34,899 nt of DNA from Gammaproteobacteria bacterium (lineage in GTDB: Bacteria > Pseudomonadota > Gammaproteobacteria > GCA-001735895), in the NCBI GenBank assembly GCA_030066315.1, contig JASJBW010000003.1, forward strand, positions 1 through 34,899, written 5' to 3'. The stretch's first letter is position 1, and every line of letters begins with the position of its first letter. The position numbers and the translations under genes were made by a program. Shown here one piece after another: positions 1-8,186 of the stretch. Below the pieces are notes generated by a model. It was not told the DNA's origin. It was given only the letters and a program-made list of their open reading frames with translations, and made no database searches.

Positions 1-10
1 GCTTTTTATT

Positions 11-850
11 TTAAATCGCTTTCAATACTCTTTCATGAATCAAATCCAGCAAAATACGACCATCATTGGCACTTAGCGTATGCCCCCCTGGAACGATAAA
101 ACTGTAGGCTCGACCCTTAAGTGCTTGCACTTTTTCCAGGTATTGACTCTCCTGTGGCACAATTAAGTCTCCTCCAGAGGGTGACCATTGATCACGGACT
201 ATCGAAATATACTCCGCTTCAGGATGGGGTTGCCTATTCAGCCAAAATAGGAAACGATGGGGCATCTCAGGTAATAAATCACGGTAAAGAGGCTGTGAAC
301 GATTGAGGGTACCCGCACCCATCATCGGGGCTATCAGTGCCAGTGGGCTCTCGCCCATCAACTTTCCAAACTCTGCGGTATCCGTTCCCAGATGAGGGCT
401 GGCAATAGTGATCAATTGATGGATATTTAATTCCGGATTTCTGACCATAACGTATCGTGCAACGATGCCACCTGCAGAATGTCCTACCAAAATGATCGGT
501 TGTTGTGGGTAGGCGCGACGGATTTTTTCAAGATAGGCCGTCAGAAAATAAGCCTGATTTTGTATTGAAGCCTCGGTGGGCAGGGTGACCTGGTAAAAGC
601 GGTTGACGGGTTTCTGGGTAGACTTTGCATACCCGGGGGGATGCAATAACTGCGCTCCATGACTGTTGTAATGAAATTCACCGGTATAAACCCAGCCGTG
701 CCTGACTAATTGCTGGGAGATACCCGCCTCTTGCCAACTATTAGATTTTGCCAGATACCCTTGAACTAAAACCAATTGTTTGGCAGATGCCGAAGCCGCA
801 AACAGTAAAAAGAGGATAGGGAATAGACGAAGCATTTTAAAATCACTCAA
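11..850 (-). CDS. secreted alpha/beta-hydrolase (lipase/PGAP1-like)
   Basis: N-terminal signal peptide; GHSAGG nucleophile elbow (ILVGHSAGGIVARYV) and a late His in GGHTLS. Confidence 0.75.
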   Translation of the reverse strand: MSDFKMLRLFPILFLLFAASASAKQLVLVQGYLAKSNSWQEAGISQQLVRHGWVYTGEFHYNSHGAQLLHPPGYAKSTQKPVNRFYQVTLPTEASIQNQAYFLTAYLEKIRRAYPQQPIILVGHSAGGIVARYVMVRNPELNIHQLITIASPHLGTDTAEFGKLMGESPLALIAPMMGAGTLNRSQPLYRDLLPEMPHRFLFWLNRQPHPEAEYISIVRDQWSPSGGDLIVPQESQYLEKVQALKGRAYSFIVPGGHTLSANDGRILLDLIHERVLKAI

Positions 851-881
851 TATAGCCTGAAGATACCAACGTCACTGTATC

Positions 882-907
882 AAAAAAAGACGGGCCAGGG
901 GCCCGTC
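882..907 (-). terminator. intrinsic terminator of the sulfur-globule-type gene
   Basis: Perfect 8-bp stem GACGGGCC-AGG-GGCCCGTC (889-907) followed on the minus strand by T7 (A882-A888 on +). Confidence 0.85.
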
Positions 908-942
908 AAAACAATCACCAAGAGGATAAAACTGGTTAGTCA

Positions 943-1022
943 GGAACTAACCCAGGCCGTTTCGTGGAGGAGGAGAGAGGAAACGACCTGGCTTAGTTCC
1001 CCCGAAGAGCCAGGCTCTTCGG
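943..1022 (-). other. structured 3'UTR: two consecutive hairpins (943-1000 and 1002-1022)
   Basis: 1002-1022: CCGAAGAGCC-A-GGCTCTTCGG perfect inverted repeat. 943-1000: 19 bp paired with two mismatches around a 16-nt loop that reads CUCUCUCCUCCUCCAC on the minus strand. Confidence 0.7.
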
Positions 1023-1040
1023 AGAAACTCGAGGCTAGAA

Positions 1041-1481
1041 TTACTTAGCTTCAGGAGCTGCAGGAGCAGGTGCTGCTGCTACAGGAGCTGGAGCATAACC
1101 ATAGTAAGGAGCGTATCCGCTGTTACCATAGTAGTTGCCGTAAGAGCGTCCATCACCGTAGTAGTTACCGTAACCATTACCAGAACCATCAGCCCGCCAA
1201 TCAGTGTCAGCATCCCAATCGCTGTCCAGGTTACCTTTAGCACGGCCCTTGAAGTTCATTGAGAAATCCATCTCGCCGTCGCCAGAACCGGTTCCACGAC
1301 CACGTCCACGACCAGCACCACGAGCGCTTCCGTCAGTGTATCCGTAACCATTTCCGTAGTTGTTTCCAGCAAAGTTACCGTTACCGTAAGAGTTGCTATC
1401 GTCTCCGAAGAAAGGGAAGTCTGAAGCAGAAACTGAAGTAGCAGCGACCAAAATTGCAGCAGCAGTGATTATTTTTTTCAT
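1041..1481 (-). CDS. sulfur globule family-type secreted Gly/Tyr/Asn-rich protein
   Basis: Signal peptide (MKKIITAAAILVAATSVSAS); repetitive YGNGY/NYYG composition, no Cys, Ala/Pro-rich C-terminus; resembles sulfur globule structural proteins. Confidence 0.6.
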   Translation of the reverse strand: MKKIITAAAILVAATSVSASDFPFFGDDSNSYGNGNFAGNNYGNGYGYTDGSARGAGRGRGRGTGSGDGEMDFSMNFKGRAKGNLDSDWDADTDWRADGSGNGYGNYYGDGRSYGNYYGNSGYAPYYGYAPAPVAAAPAPAAPEAK

Positions 1482-1537
1482 GACATTAAGTCTCCAAAAA
1501 GTTAAAAAATAAATTCATTAAAAACCTGATGGAGCGA

Positions 1538-1566
1538 ACTATATTAGTATTTTCTTATATAGTCAA
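1538..1566 (-). promoter_or_regulatory. sigma70-type promoter of the sulfur-globule-type gene
   Basis: Minus strand TTGACT (1561-1566) - 17 nt - TATAGT (1538-1543), about 57 nt upstream of the ATG. Confidence 0.7.
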
Positions 1567-1592
1567 GCTTTAATTTATTAGAAAATACTAAT
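1543..1592. promoter_or_regulatory. paired operator-like dyads
   Basis: ATTAG-TATTTT-CTTAT (1543-1558) and ATTAG-AAAATA-CTAAT (1577-1592); together they also form a perfect 13-bp inverted repeat ATTAGTATTTTCT/AGAAAATACTAAT. Confidence 0.55.
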
Positions 1593-1656
1593 GTGCCTTG
1601 TAAGTTACTGTTTTTATTGAGTCATTATTTGTGATCTTGTCACTTATCCGTCTTTG

Positions 1657-3828
1657 TTATGCGGGTTGCAGGTTGGCATAAGCGAGCATCAGCCACTTGC
1701 TTCCATCATTTTCAAAGTTGACCTGCACCCTGGCCTGTGCCGCCTGCCCCTCAATATTGATGATAATGCCGTTACCAAACTTATTGTGTGAAACGCGCTG
1801 CCCCACACTCAGGCCCACTTCTTCTTCCACCTGATTGCGACTGATCGCACCGGGTGGGTAGATAGGACGAGAAAATTGTGCCTTGGGGCGGATTTCTTCA
1901 ATCAATTCTGATGGTATTTCCTTGATGAATCGAGACAGTACATTGTAATTATCGTTACCATACAGTCGTCTGACTTCGGCACTGGTCATAATCAACTGTT
2001 GACGAGCACGGGTAATGCCGACATAACACAAACGCCTTTCTTCCTCCATCCGCCCAGGTTCTTCACTGGAACGCTGATGGGGAAACAGGCCTTCTTCCAT
2101 TCCCACCATGAATACCAGGGGAAACTCCAGGCCTTTGACCGAATGCATGGTCATTAATTGAACACATTCTTCCCATTCATCAGCCTGCCCTTCACCCGCC
2201 TCCAGGGCTGCATGTGCGAGAAAGGCATCCAGGGATGACATTTCATCTAGATCAGTGTCATGATCAAACTCAAAACTTTTCCCGGCACCAATCAGTTCCT
2301 GGAGATTTTCCCGTCGTGCTTCACCTTTCTCGGACTTATCTTTGTCAAAATGGGCCTTCAAACCGGATGATTCGATACATAATCCTATTTGTTCAGCGAG
2401 ACCCAATATTTGGCTTTGTGCTCTAAGACGGTTAATCAGTTCGATATAAGCTGCAATTGAAGTGCGAGCTCGAGCCGTCAACTGGTTACTTTCAGCCAAC
2501 TCACGGGCTGCGTTCCACAGTGCAATTGAATGTTCACGCGCATAGAGCCGGATGGTATCTACTGATTTCTGGCCCAGCCCCCGAGGTGGATGATTAATCG
2601 TCCTTTCGAAAGAGGTATCATCCAAGGGGTTGCTGAGCATTCTCAGGTAAGCGAGCGTATCTTTAATCTCGGCACGCTCAAAAAATCGTAATCCGCCATA
2701 AACACGATAGGGAATGCCCCGAGAAATGAGATATTCCTCGAATTGTCTGGATTGTGCATTGGAACGGTATAACACAGCGATTTCATTTCGACTGCGCCCC
2801 TGTTCCACCCAATTCTGAATGCGGTCAACGACAAAACGGGCCTCGTCTTTTTCGTTATAGGCGTTGTAATAGAGAATGGGCTCTCCTTGTTCACCTTCGG
2901 TCCATAACTCCTTGCCCATACGTCCTTGGTTATGATCGATCAACGCGTTGGCTGCATTGAGTATCGTAGCGGTCGAACGATAATTCTGTTCCAGTCTGAT
3001 GACCAGGGTATTGGGGAAATCACGTTCAAAATGCTGGATGTTTTCAATCCGCGCACCACGCCAGCCATAAATGGATTGATCATCATCTCCAACCACAAAT
3101 ACCGGTGTATGGTCTCCCGCCATTAACCTCAGCCAGGCATATTGAATGGCATTGGTATCCTGAAATTCATCGACCAGGATATGCTGGAATCGGCGCTGAT
3201 AATGGTTACGCAGTTGGTCATTATCCCGGATCAGTTCCAGCGAACGTAACAGCAACTCGGCAAAATCTATCACGCCCGCGCGCTGGCAAAGATTTTCATA
3301 GGTCTGGTAAACCTGCAATAGCTGTTGACGGATAGGATCCTGGCCCGGGTCTACGTGAGATGGACGTAAACCATCATCCTTGCATTGATTGATAAACCAT
3401 TGTGCCTGTTTAGGCGGCCATTGTCCTTCATCCAGTTCCATTTGACGAACAGCACGTTTAACCATTCGCAACTGATCATCACTGTCTAGAATTTGAAAAG
3501 TCTGGGGTAAATCAGCTTCTTGCCAGTGCGCTCTTAACATGCGATGCGCGAGCCCATGAAAAGTCCCTACCCACATGGCCCCTGCTGAAATACCCAGTAA
3601 TTGTTCTACCCGCCCCCGCATTTCGCTGGCCGCTTTGTTAGTGAAAGTAACCGCCAGGACACTAAAGGGGGATAATCCCCCGACTTCGCAGACCCAGGCA
3701 ATTCGATGGGTGAGCACACGCGTTTTACCACTTCCGGCACCGGCGAGTACCAGGATTGGCCTCATTTCAGCCGTTACGGCCTGTCTCTGGGGATCATTGA
3801 GGGCATTAATAATGTGTGAGACGTCCAT
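1657..3828 (-). CDS. uvrD: DNA helicase II (UvrD)
   Basis: Walker A AGAGSGKT, DEFQDTN, GDDDQSIYGWRGA, VTFTNKAA; 723 aa. Confidence 0.95.
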   Translation of the reverse strand: MDVSHIINALNDPQRQAVTAEMRPILVLAGAGSGKTRVLTHRIAWVCEVGGLSPFSVLAVTFTNKAASEMRGRVEQLLGISAGAMWVGTFHGLAHRMLRAHWQEADLPQTFQILDSDDQLRMVKRAVRQMELDEGQWPPKQAQWFINQCKDDGLRPSHVDPGQDPIRQQLLQVYQTYENLCQRAGVIDFAELLLRSLELIRDNDQLRNHYQRRFQHILVDEFQDTNAIQYAWLRLMAGDHTPVFVVGDDDQSIYGWRGARIENIQHFERDFPNTLVIRLEQNYRSTATILNAANALIDHNQGRMGKELWTEGEQGEPILYYNAYNEKDEARFVVDRIQNWVEQGRSRNEIAVLYRSNAQSRQFEEYLISRGIPYRVYGGLRFFERAEIKDTLAYLRMLSNPLDDTSFERTINHPPRGLGQKSVDTIRLYAREHSIALWNAARELAESNQLTARARTSIAAYIELINRLRAQSQILGLAEQIGLCIESSGLKAHFDKDKSEKGEARRENLQELIGAGKSFEFDHDTDLDEMSSLDAFLAHAALEAGEGQADEWEECVQLMTMHSVKGLEFPLVFMVGMEEGLFPHQRSSEEPGRMEEERRLCYVGITRARQQLIMTSAEVRRLYGNDNYNVLSRFIKEIPSELIEEIRPKAQFSRPIYPPGAISRNQVEEEVGLSVGQRVSHNKFGNGIIINIEGQAAQARVQVNFENDGSKWLMLAYANLQPA

Positions 3829-3892
3829 CTCTATAAGACTGGTTTAAAACGTCTTATTCTATCAGTAAAAGCGGGGACTTAAATCTCGCGTC

Positions 3893-4213
3893 TTAAATAA
3901 AAATATCCACAATCCGGCCTTGCCGAGGAGTCTGGGGCTGACCTACCGTCTGGTTGTGAAGATAACTGTCAATTGCATTTCTTTTGGCGGGATCGACGAT
4001 TTGCGCATATGGTGAGCCCACTTGATCCCGAGCATAAAAATCTTCGTCAAAATCACCCTGAAAAACATATTCCACGGTTTGTTGACGCTGATGCTGTTTG
4101 AAATCAGGGTCCTTAAAATTCTCGAGTGAAGACCGTTGCTGATGCAACCGATTTGGATCAGCAGGGTTAGAAAAAGAAGATACCGCAGGAAGATATTTAC
4201 CCGATATCACCAT
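3893..4213 (-). CDS. hypothetical protein, 106 aa
   Basis: Intact ORF ending in RNAIDSYL...RQGRIVDIFI; no domain recognised. Confidence 0.6.
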   Translation of the reverse strand: MVISGKYLPAVSSFSNPADPNRLHQQRSSLENFKDPDFKQHQRQQTVEYVFQGDFDEDFYARDQVGSPYAQIVDPAKRNAIDSYLHNQTVGQPQTPRQGRIVDIFI

Positions 4214-4429
4214 AATAGATTCTCAACAATACTCAGTCTCTTAAATGATCGGGCGTATTCATATAGTAATGCACAAATGAAAAATTACCAGATCATTGTG
4301 CTCGTTAAAGGATAATTTTCAAGTATTTGCTTCCATTAATATTAAAAGCACACGCAATAGCAGCGCTGATAGGGTGTATAAGGGTCCCGACAACAGGGGT
4401 AAAACTACTATGCAAGGAATGGGCTTGAA

Positions 4430-5440
4430 CTAACCACCTGTCATCGACATCAGGCGTACCACCTGACCGGGTTTCTCATTAAATTCATGGCGTTCCGGTT
4501 TACGGGCAACGGCATTGATAATGGCTTGTTTTAAATCTTCATCGGAAATACCGGCACGTAACAAGGGGCGTAATTCCAGTTTGTCTTCCTGGCCCAGGCA
4601 AAGATATAACGTGCCATCAACAGAAATCCTAACCCGGTTACAGGTTTCGCAGAAATGCTGGGAAATAGGGGTAATGAACCCTATCTGGAAATCCGTACCA
4701 TGGATACGGAAATAGCGTGCAGGCCCTCCCCCCGTATTGATGCCGGGAACGAGGTCGTATTTCTCCATCAACTGCTGTTTGACTGATTGCAGACTCTGGT
4801 ATTGATTACTCGCATCTCGTCCAGGCGTGCCCATGGGCATGGTTTCAATATAACGCAAGGTGAAATCATTTTGTATACAGTATTCCAGCATCCGCTCATA
4901 ATCTTCCTTAAGCGTATCCTTCATAACAACCATGTTGATTTTAATGGGTTTGAAACCGACCTGACGTGCTTTTTCCAGGCCTGACAGGATTTGAGATAAT
5001 TTTCCGCCACCGGTAATTTCTGCAAATCGTTTTTCATTCAGGGTATCCAGGCTGACATTAATTCTACGAATGCCACCTTTATAAAGCGCTGCAGCTTGTT
5101 TACCCAACAAAGTCGCATTGGTCGACAAAGATAGATCTTTAATGCCCTCTATTGCGGAAAGCCGATGGGTTAATTGCGCAAGGTTATGCCTGACCAGAGG
5201 CTCGCCGCCGGTTAGCCGTATGCGCTGAACGCCCAGTTCGCTAAATACCGCGATTACACGGCCTATTTCATCAAAAGTAAGCCAGTTATCGGGCTCTTCA
5301 AATGACTTGAAGCCCTTTGGCATACAATAAAAACAACGCAGGTTACACTTGTCGGTGACCGATAATCGTACATATTCGATTGGCCGCCCAAAAGAATCAA
5401 TCAGTGCTCGATGGTTTGATGTTGAATGAGTGCGCTGCAT
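4430..5440 (-). CDS. moaA: GTP 3',8-cyclase MoaA
   Basis: Radical SAM CNLRCFYC motif, RLTGGEPL, C-terminal CETCNRVR cluster; C-terminal GG. Confidence 0.95.
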   Translation of the reverse strand: MQRTHSTSNHRALIDSFGRPIEYVRLSVTDKCNLRCFYCMPKGFKSFEEPDNWLTFDEIGRVIAVFSELGVQRIRLTGGEPLVRHNLAQLTHRLSAIEGIKDLSLSTNATLLGKQAAALYKGGIRRINVSLDTLNEKRFAEITGGGKLSQILSGLEKARQVGFKPIKINMVVMKDTLKEDYERMLEYCIQNDFTLRYIETMPMGTPGRDASNQYQSLQSVKQQLMEKYDLVPGINTGGGPARYFRIHGTDFQIGFITPISQHFCETCNRVRISVDGTLYLCLGQEDKLELRPLLRAGISDEDLKQAIINAVARKPERHEFNEKPGQVVRLMSMTGG

Positions 5441-5557
5441 TGAAAAAAATTCACCGCCCTGTTAGTGAGGACTAGAAAACTTGAAGTTAAGTTACCGTAT
5501 TCTATATTGATCGATTCCAACCTTACATGACAAATATCACGCAGTCAGAAGGGTTTA

Positions 5558-7651
5558 CTAACCGACATCCGAATATTGCGCCCGATGTCCTATCCAGTTA
5601 TGCAACAATTGACTCCTCTCATGTTGATAAGTTTCGAGCATCAGGAGGTTCGCCAACTGCTCAGCTTCTTTAAACCAGCGTTTATCTCGCATCAGGTCAA
5701 CCAGTCGAAAACTGGCTTCCCCTGTCTGACGGGTGCCCAATACTTCTCCTGCCCCCCTGATTTCCAGGTCTTTTTCTGCAATGACAAAGCCATCCTGATG
5801 ATTTCTTAATACCTCAAGTCGGTTAGCCACTTGCGAAGAGAGCTCGTTTTTCACCAGTAATATACAATAACTTTGTTTATGACCTCGACCTACTCGACCC
5901 CTTAATTGATGAATCTGTGATAATCCCAGTCTTTCAGGATTCTCGATAATCATGATACTGGCATTGGGGACATCAACACCCACTTCAATCACCGTGGTGG
6001 AGACTAGAACTTGCAGATCGCCCCTTTTAAAGGCTTGAATCTCGTGTTCCTTTTGGGTTGATTTCATTCTACCGTGTACCAAGCCCACCGAAATCCCGGG
6101 TAATTGCTGTTTCAGCTTGGTATAGGTCACTTCAGCCGCTTCACATTGCAAAGCTTCGGATTCCTCAATTAGGGTACACACCCAATAAACCTGCTGCCCT
6201 TCAACACAGGCCTTGCGTACCGAATCTATCAAATCCTGGCGCTGGCTATGCGCAATGAGTGATGTTTTAACCGGCGTTCTGCCCGGTGGTAATTCATCAA
6301 TCTGCGAATAATCCAGGTCCGCATATATCGCCATCGCCAATGTTCGCGGAATGGGTGTAGCTGTCATGATAAGCTGATGCGGCATCAAGTTTTTTCTGGC
6401 CTTGTTCCGCAGAGCCTGGCGCTGATCCACACCAAAACGATGCTGTTCATCAATAATGACCATACCCAGATTATGAAATTCGACACTGGCCTGGAATAAA
6501 GCATGGGTTCCGATAACCAGATCGACCTGCCCGGTTTTAATGGCCGCTTCCTTGGTTTGACGTTTTTTACCTTTATCCACCCCCATTAAACTGATCACAG
6601 AAAATCCCAGTGACTCAATCCATGACTGGAAATTTTTAAAATGCTGTTCCGCCAGAATTTCTGTTGGTGCCATTAAGGCGCACTGATAACCTGAACCGAG
6701 TATCGGTAAAACGGCCATGGCTGCTACGACGGTTTTACCACTACCGACATCGCCCTGAACCAGGCGCATCATGGGTTGATTTTTTTTCAGGTCTTCGGTT
6801 ATTTCATCGACAACCCGATCCTGGGCCGGTGTTAATGAAAAATCCAATGCTTCGAGAAAGGCCTGCGTTAGTGCTGGATTATCTTCTACCCGCGGTGATG
6901 GCAAAGCTGCGGTTTGTTGGCGACGTTGTAACAGACTGATGCGATGAGCACTGAGCTCTTCAATAATAAATCGGATCTGAGCGGGATGTTCAAATGCTTG
7001 GATTAAAGCAACATCCTGTTGGTTGAGTGGATTATGTAAGATCTGCAATGCCTGGCTGACACCTGGGAAGTCATATTGCCTCAACCAGTCATCCGGAAGC
7101 GTTTCTTCCATTCGGTGTTGCTGTAGCTCGGTTAATAACTGCTGCATTATTTTTCGCAAGCCGATTTGGTGAAGGCCTTCCGTGGTTGGATAAACAGGAG
7201 TTAAAAATCTCTCCAGTGGCGGCGGATGATCCGGATTGATGATCTCGTACTCGGGATGGACCATTTCCAGTGCACCCATGATAGTGCGGGCTTCGCCATA
7301 ACAGCGCAACCATTGACCCTTTTGTAAGCGCTGCTGTTGACTGTTACTAAAGTGAAAGAATCTTAACGTCAGAAACCCCGTTGCATCCGCGAGTTTAACT
7401 AATAACACCCGGCGAAAGCGCCCCTGACGTCGAAAGCTTGATCCTGCCTGAAGTATTTCCGCCTCAATCAGGGCCCGCTGCCCCGACTGTAAGGCACCCA
7501 AAGGTGTCAGGTGGGTTCTGTCCTCGTAGCGCAGAGGTAAATGAAACAATAATTGCTGTTTGTTTTGTATGCCAAGTCGATCGAACTTTTCCTTAAGCTT
7601 GGGACCGACACCTTTAAGCGTGGTGACATCGTCCCTGCTCCAGTCAGACAT
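5558..7651 (-). CDS. recG: ATP-dependent DNA helicase RecG
   Basis: GDVGSGKT, DEQHRFGV, MTATPIPRTLA, QLRGRVGRG motifs; 697 aa. Confidence 0.96.
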   Translation of the reverse strand: MSDWSRDDVTTLKGVGPKLKEKFDRLGIQNKQQLLFHLPLRYEDRTHLTPLGALQSGQRALIEAEILQAGSSFRRQGRFRRVLLVKLADATGFLTLRFFHFSNSQQQRLQKGQWLRCYGEARTIMGALEMVHPEYEIINPDHPPPLERFLTPVYPTTEGLHQIGLRKIMQQLLTELQQHRMEETLPDDWLRQYDFPGVSQALQILHNPLNQQDVALIQAFEHPAQIRFIIEELSAHRISLLQRRQQTAALPSPRVEDNPALTQAFLEALDFSLTPAQDRVVDEITEDLKKNQPMMRLVQGDVGSGKTVVAAMAVLPILGSGYQCALMAPTEILAEQHFKNFQSWIESLGFSVISLMGVDKGKKRQTKEAAIKTGQVDLVIGTHALFQASVEFHNLGMVIIDEQHRFGVDQRQALRNKARKNLMPHQLIMTATPIPRTLAMAIYADLDYSQIDELPPGRTPVKTSLIAHSQRQDLIDSVRKACVEGQQVYWVCTLIEESEALQCEAAEVTYTKLKQQLPGISVGLVHGRMKSTQKEHEIQAFKRGDLQVLVSTTVIEVGVDVPNASIMIIENPERLGLSQIHQLRGRVGRGHKQSYCILLVKNELSSQVANRLEVLRNHQDGFVIAEKDLEIRGAGEVLGTRQTGEASFRLVDLMRDKRWFKEAEQLANLLMLETYQHERSQLLHNWIGHRAQYSDVG

Positions 7652-7653
7652 TA

Positions 7654-8052
7654 TTAAGCAGTGTAACCCTGTCTAGGTACCAGAATACCGTCCATCTCCA
7701 CTCCAACCCCTTTTGGTAATGACGCAACGCCTATGGCTGCGCGTGCTGGATATGGTTGTTCAAAATAGTTACCCATGATTTCGTTGAGAATTGGGAAATT
7801 ATTGAGGTCAGTGAGAAAGATATTGAGCTTGACAATGTCCTGTAAATCTCCACCTGCGGCTTGGCACACTGCGCGTAGATTTTCGAAGACCTGTCGTATT
7901 TCAGCTTCAATACCCCCGCTAACGACTTCCATTGTTGCTGGATTAAGCGGAATCTGTCCGGAGAGATAAACCGTGGTATCCACCTTCACAGCTTGAGAGT
8001 AGGTACCTATGGCGGCAGGCGCATTCGGCGTTGATATTATTTCTTTGTGCAT
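7654..8052 (-). CDS. ridA: RidA family reactive intermediate/imine deaminase
   Basis: [41 protein letters not shown]. Confidence 0.9.
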   Translation of the reverse strand: MHKEIISTPNAPAAIGTYSQAVKVDTTVYLSGQIPLNPATMEVVSGGIEAEIRQVFENLRAVCQAAGGDLQDIVKLNIFLTDLNNFPILNEIMGNYFEQPYPARAAIGVASLPKGVGVEMDGILVPRQGYTA

Positions 8053-8186
8053 TTTTTTTACTTGTGATTAAAGTGAATGTAATTGTTGACTCGCCCAGGA
8101 GACAGAATCAAGCTCTTTGACGATCATCATAAAAAATATACCGAAGCTGATCGCATGACAACATGTCCCGGACCAAAAATGAAATC

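Noticed and set aside
943-1000. Plus-strand reading of the 3'UTR hairpin as a CsrB/RsmY-like RNA (GGA-rich loop)
   Set aside because: The adjacent terminator and the gene orientation support minus-strand transcription, and only one GGA-rich loop is present
1259-1441. Plus-strand ORF antisense to the sulfur-globule-type gene
   Set aside because: His/Arg-rich composition is an antisense artefact of the repetitive Gly/Tyr coding sequence
2214-3847. Several antisense ORFs across uvrD (and similar ones across moaA, recG, spoT, gmk, ada, nhaA)
   Set aside because: Strong sense-strand protein families explain these regions; the antisense translations show no family features
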